Source of the DNA: Strigops habroptila
Taxonomy: Eukaryota > Chordata > Aves > Psittaciformes > Psittacidae
Direction: 5' to 3'
DNA length: 64,000 bases
Assembly (NCBI RefSeq): GCF_004027225.2
Contig: NC_044278.2
Coordinates: forward strand, 2,790,001-2,854,000
In this document: positions 60,282 to 64,000 of the stretch, piece by piece
How positions within the stretch are numbered: the first letter of the stretch is position 1
Layout: every line of letters begins with the position of its first letter
Position numbers and translations under genes: made by a program
The notes under the pieces: generated by a model
What the model saw: only the letters and a program-made list of their open reading frames with translations
The model's database searches: none
Told to the model about the DNA's origin: nothing

Positions 60282-61497
60282 CTGCATGGGAAAGGTAAAG
60301 AGAAGAAAGAAGGAGAACAAGCGGCATCAGTGTTGTTTCAAGAATCAGGAAGTTCATATCACATTCCCTGTACGGTGAAAAGAGAAAAAACATCAACAGC
60401 TCCTACGTCAAGTGCGTGCACACACACTGCATTATACCTGCAATACAAACAAGTAAAGAGCAGGCCAGTTCAATTCTCTTTCCTTGTATTATCTGTTACA
60501 GGATGTTTTCCATCCACAGATGTTTCCTCTGCAACAGTTTGTGGAAGTCAATTCTATGGTGCAAAGCATGAGTTTAAAAACTCTTTCCTACTAGCTGCCA
60601 GCAGACATTGTAATAAATAAGCCCCACTGGAGGAACTAACATCTTGGACCCAGCTATTACTCAGTTTCCTCTCTGGCTCACATCTTGTTTCCCATCTCCA
60701 GTTTTCCTCAGCTGTAGGTAGAACAAAAGCTCACCCCAGCAAGCTGAGGAATAAACCTCTTTGGCTCCCAGCTACACCATCTGCTTCTGCTCTCTGGCAT
60801 GCTTCAAGGTCTTCATGTGCAAGACCTCATAAATAATCAATCAACTATAGTTCAGAAGCATGAGAGTAATTTGATTTTTTTATACCATGAGGCTTATGCA
60901 TGGTCAAACCAGCAAGCAGACCACAACCACTCCCAAATGTAAAGTAATCGAGGTTAATATTGTGCTTGTACTGGTGGTTTTCCTCCAGAGTAAGTGAAAT
61001 TCAGAGTGATTCAGAAAATCTGTTGAACATATTCGTTATTTGGCACCTTTTAAACTGCAAAGACACTATCCCTTATCCAGACTTAAGCAAAGATACATCT
61101 GTACATTCATTGTAGTTTATGTTAAGAAACAAAGGGTGATCTTGTAACATCACAAAAGTGTCTTTCAGTGTTTGTGTCACATTCATGTGGAAGCAAAACC
61201 ACTGTAAAATCACTGTGGGTGGGTGCCCATGTCCAGCAACTCAAATGTAAGATTTGATTTGTGCTAGATCATGCTTTTCTGCATAAAGATGGTACTAGTT
61301 ATCAGCTTTTGATCACATTATTCTGTGTTTCTGGGCTACAGTATCTGAAATTCAGGGGGTTTCCTCCCTGAACAGAAGAGGAAAGCAAACCTTCCTGCTT
61401 CTTTGAGATCTTAGCTGATTTATTTCTCAACTTTGAATAAACTAGCTCTGGAAATAGGCAAACTGAAGAGAAAGATTCCAGTCAAAGACAGTTTAAA

Positions 61498-61575
61498 AGA
61501 AAAAAGAAACAAACAACAAAAAAACCCCCAAACAACCCAAACCCAAACAAACAAACAAAGGCACCACAAAACCCC
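61498..61575 (+). repeat. AAAC/AACCC-rich low-complexity tract
   Basis: Repeated AAACAAAC and CCCAAAC units with almost no G or T on the plus strand. Confidence 0.8.
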
Positions 61576-63083
61576 CCAACAAACCAAGTAAGAAAAATCC
61601 AGCTACGTTAGTCCTTAAATCATGGAGGTTTATTTGGGGTAGTAGGAGCTACCAGTTCAGCAGCCTTCAGAAGTTAGACAGCAAGCTTCTTTCAAGTGAT
61701 AGGGCCATCCTAAGGTGTAGATTTGTATTAAACCGGGTTATTTTACTGGAGCTTAAAATTAAGGAAAGCCTAGACTTCATAGAGAACTTTAGAGATCATC
61801 TTTTATGTATGCAACTTTCAGCCTCATTTCCCAAGAAAACAGAGCTCACATGAGCTGCGCAACTTCCACTTCTTTCTTCCTCACCCAAGACTACCAAGTC
61901 TATTGGGCAATTCCAGCCGACCGGCTGCAGCACGGGAACACAAACACAGGCAGTGGAAGCAGGCCCTGCAATACAGACCACCTGTGAGCTCTGGAAGCTG
62001 TAGTTCAGTCAATGAAATAGCCCAACACTGAAAGGGATGAAAACATGCCGGCCATCTGGGTACACCCAACAGCCACTATGTGCATTTCTGTGTAGGAACT
62101 GCTGTCTCTCACTCAATCAGCATGGCAAGCCAGGGGAAGGCGAAACACATGCCGAGGGGACATGGAATGAGCATGCAAGCACTGCAGGGGTGGGAGAATT
62201 AAGCATACCAGTTGAACTGTAATAACCAAACCCAGAAGAAACCACCATTCATTCATTTTGCCATTCAGAGTCCACACTGTTCACCTCTCAAACTCACTAA
62301 CTCCTGAGTCCTGCCAGGTTAGCCCTGATCCTTTGCACTCCCCTGTCATCACTGCTCTAATTTCAAATGAGTGAAAGAGGAACAGCACCCTAAAAGGAGG
62401 GGGATTTTCATCAAGAAGTCATATCAGAGCTTCCTTTTGCTTGTACATACTCTGACTATGGGCCAAAGAATATTCTTTTGTAAAATAATTAACAAATATT
62501 TATTTGGAACAAACAAAGGCTTCTAGCAATTCAATGAACTGAACTCTGAAAAACTGAAGCTTTATGTATTTTTTCCAGCTAATGAAGTAGAAAAGGAAAG
62601 AAAGAAGAAACCCATTGTTTTGAGTCCAAGCCACAGAACAAGGTTCTCTTTCAAGCATAAAACAAGCAAGATGCCCTCAGCATTTGTGTAGGAGGAAAAG
62701 AGTCTGCACAGACATTGTCTGCTTGTACGTGGTACAGAGAACTCCTTGCCACACACAGGCAGTGGGTAGCACAGATCTGCTTAAAGAAGTCACTGTTCTT
62801 AGTCTCTAGCAACCCGTGAGAGAGCGGTAGTGAAGCAAAAGGAAAAAAATCCAACTTCTCCCTACAGCCTGGGAGGGCAGGAACCACGTAATCTTGTACG
62901 GACACTTCCAGCAAGTTGAATTTTCATTACGTCCTATTGTTGTCTCAACTTCATATTTTTCTTCGCTCATTCTCTCCCCCCAGCCTAAAAAACATCCCTC
63001 ATTTTATTTGCTCTTTCAGAGCGTACCCCTTAAAAAATAAAATTTCCTGTCTCTCTTGTCCTACAGCATGAGACGTAAGTAGA

Positions 63084-64000
63084 TCAGAGCTAGTCAGCAT
63101 GGATTCATCAAAGGGAAATAATGCTTAACCAACCTGACTGCCTTCTACAATGGCTGGAGAGATGAGGGAGAACAGTGAATGTTGTCCACCTGGACTTTAG
63201 CAAGGCTCTTGACACTATCTCCCATGACGTCCTCATCAGCAGGCTCAGAAAGCATGGGCTAGACAAGTGGGCAGTGAGGTAGGCAGAGAACTGGCTGAAT
63301 GGCAGGTCCCAGAGGGTTGTGGTCAGTGGCACAGAGTCTAGTTGGAGACCTGTAACTAGCGGTGTCCCCCCAGGGGTCAATATGGGTCCAGTATTGTTTA
63401 ACTTCCTCATCAATGACTTGGATGAAGGGACAGAGTGCCTCTCAGCAAGTCTGCCGACAATACAAAACTGTGGCTGATACCCAGGGTGCTGTGCTGTCAT
63501 TCAGAAGGATCCAGACAGGCTGGATTGATGGACAGAGAAGAACCTTCCAACAAAGGCAACTGCAGGGTCCTGCACTTGGGAAGAAAGAACCCCATGCACG
63601 AGTACAGGCTGACGGCTGACCTGCTGGAAAGTGGCTCTGCAGAGGAGGACCCGGGGGTCCTGGTGGACAAGGTGTCCATGAGCCAGCAATGTGCCCTTGT
63701 GGCCAAGAAAGCCAATGGTATCCTGGGCTGCATTAGGAAGAGCAGTGCCAGCAGGTCGAAGGAGGTAATCCTCCCTCTCTACTCAGCCCTGTCAAGGCCT
63801 CAACTCGAGTACTGTGTCCAGTTCTGGGCTCCCCAGTCCAAGAGAGACGTGGAGCTCCTGGAGCAAGTCTAGGAATGATCACTAGAATGATTAAGGGTCT
63901 GGAGCACCTCTGATGTGAGGAAAGGCTGAAGGAGCTGGGCCTGTTCAGCCTAGAGAAGAAAAGGCTCAGGGGGATTTGATCAATGTATGTAAGTATCCGA
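63084..64000 (+). mobile_element. CR1 LINE, runs off the window
   Basis: Starts near TAGTCAGCATGGATTCATCA (the HGFIKG segment of the RT) and continues with LDFSKALDTISHDVLISRLR, a GVPPG motif, then [45 protein letters not shown] and [20 protein letters not shown]. Stops and frameshifts interrupt the frame. It lies antisense to MPZL1 in intron 1. It differs in many positions from the 37.7 kb copy, so it is a different subfamily or age. Confidence 0.95.

Larger units (their letters stand above)
60282..64000 (-). other. MPZL1: MPZL1 intron 1 (partial)
   Basis: No signal-peptide exon and no CpG island is seen here, so exon 1 lies beyond the window. It contains an AAAC/AACCC-rich tract (61498-61575) and an antisense CR1 (from 63084). 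The 75 bases next to exon 2 form an open hydrophobic frame. Confidence 0.8.

Noticed and set aside
60282-64000. MPZL1 exon 1
   Set aside because: I searched for a GC-rich signal-peptide exon ending in the required phase and found none; the region is AT-rich with CR1.

Overview
The window looks like bird nuclear DNA. It carries several CR1 LINE copies with the typical 3' end (repeated ATTCTATG units), an avian ERVL-type LTR ending in TAAACCATGACA, and compact multi-exon vertebrate genes. The species cannot be named from the sequence. Three known genes are recognised by reading their exons directly. DCAF6 is on the minus strand (26148 down past position 1): exons 1-4 are visible and the rest lies left of the window. 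MPC2 is on the plus strand (26937-34586) and is complete with 5 coding exons and 126 residues. MPZL1 is on the minus strand (60281 down to 43000): exons 2-6 are visible and the signal-peptide exon lies right of the window.

Layout. 1-26055: DCAF6 exons 4, 3 and 2 and their introns, with an antisense LTR (5945-6344), a CR1 (8822-9650) and a 15.9 kb intron 1. 25340-27260: a CpG island holding DCAF6 exon 1 and MPC2 exon 1 head to head, 788 bp between start codons, with GC boxes, CCAAT boxes, YY1-like sites and a four-copy CCACGCCCC array. 26937-35225: MPC2 and its 3' UTR. 35.2-43 kb: the MPC2-MPZL1 interval, with two CR1 copies and two exon-like open segments that fit no gene I recognise. 43-64 kb: MPZL1, with a sense CR1 in intron 3 and an antisense CR1 in intron 1 that runs off the window.

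The gene order DCAF6-MPC2-MPZL1 matches human 1q24, except that ADCY10, which sits between MPC2 and MPZL1 in human, is not visible. The genes do not form one pathway: DCAF6 is a CUL4-DDB1 ubiquitin ligase receptor, MPC2 is half of the mitochondrial pyruvate carrier, and MPZL1 is a cell-surface Ig protein that recruits SHP-2. DCAF6 and MPC2 probably share a promoter.

The most interesting observations are: a phase-compatible alternative last exon in MPZL1 with its own poly(A) signal, predicting a secreted isoform without a membrane segment; conservation of the exon-skipping frame that yields the ITIM-less PZRb-type tail; a reading-frame break between the DCAF6 start codon and the rest of exon 1; and two phase-matched orphan exons downstream of MPC2.
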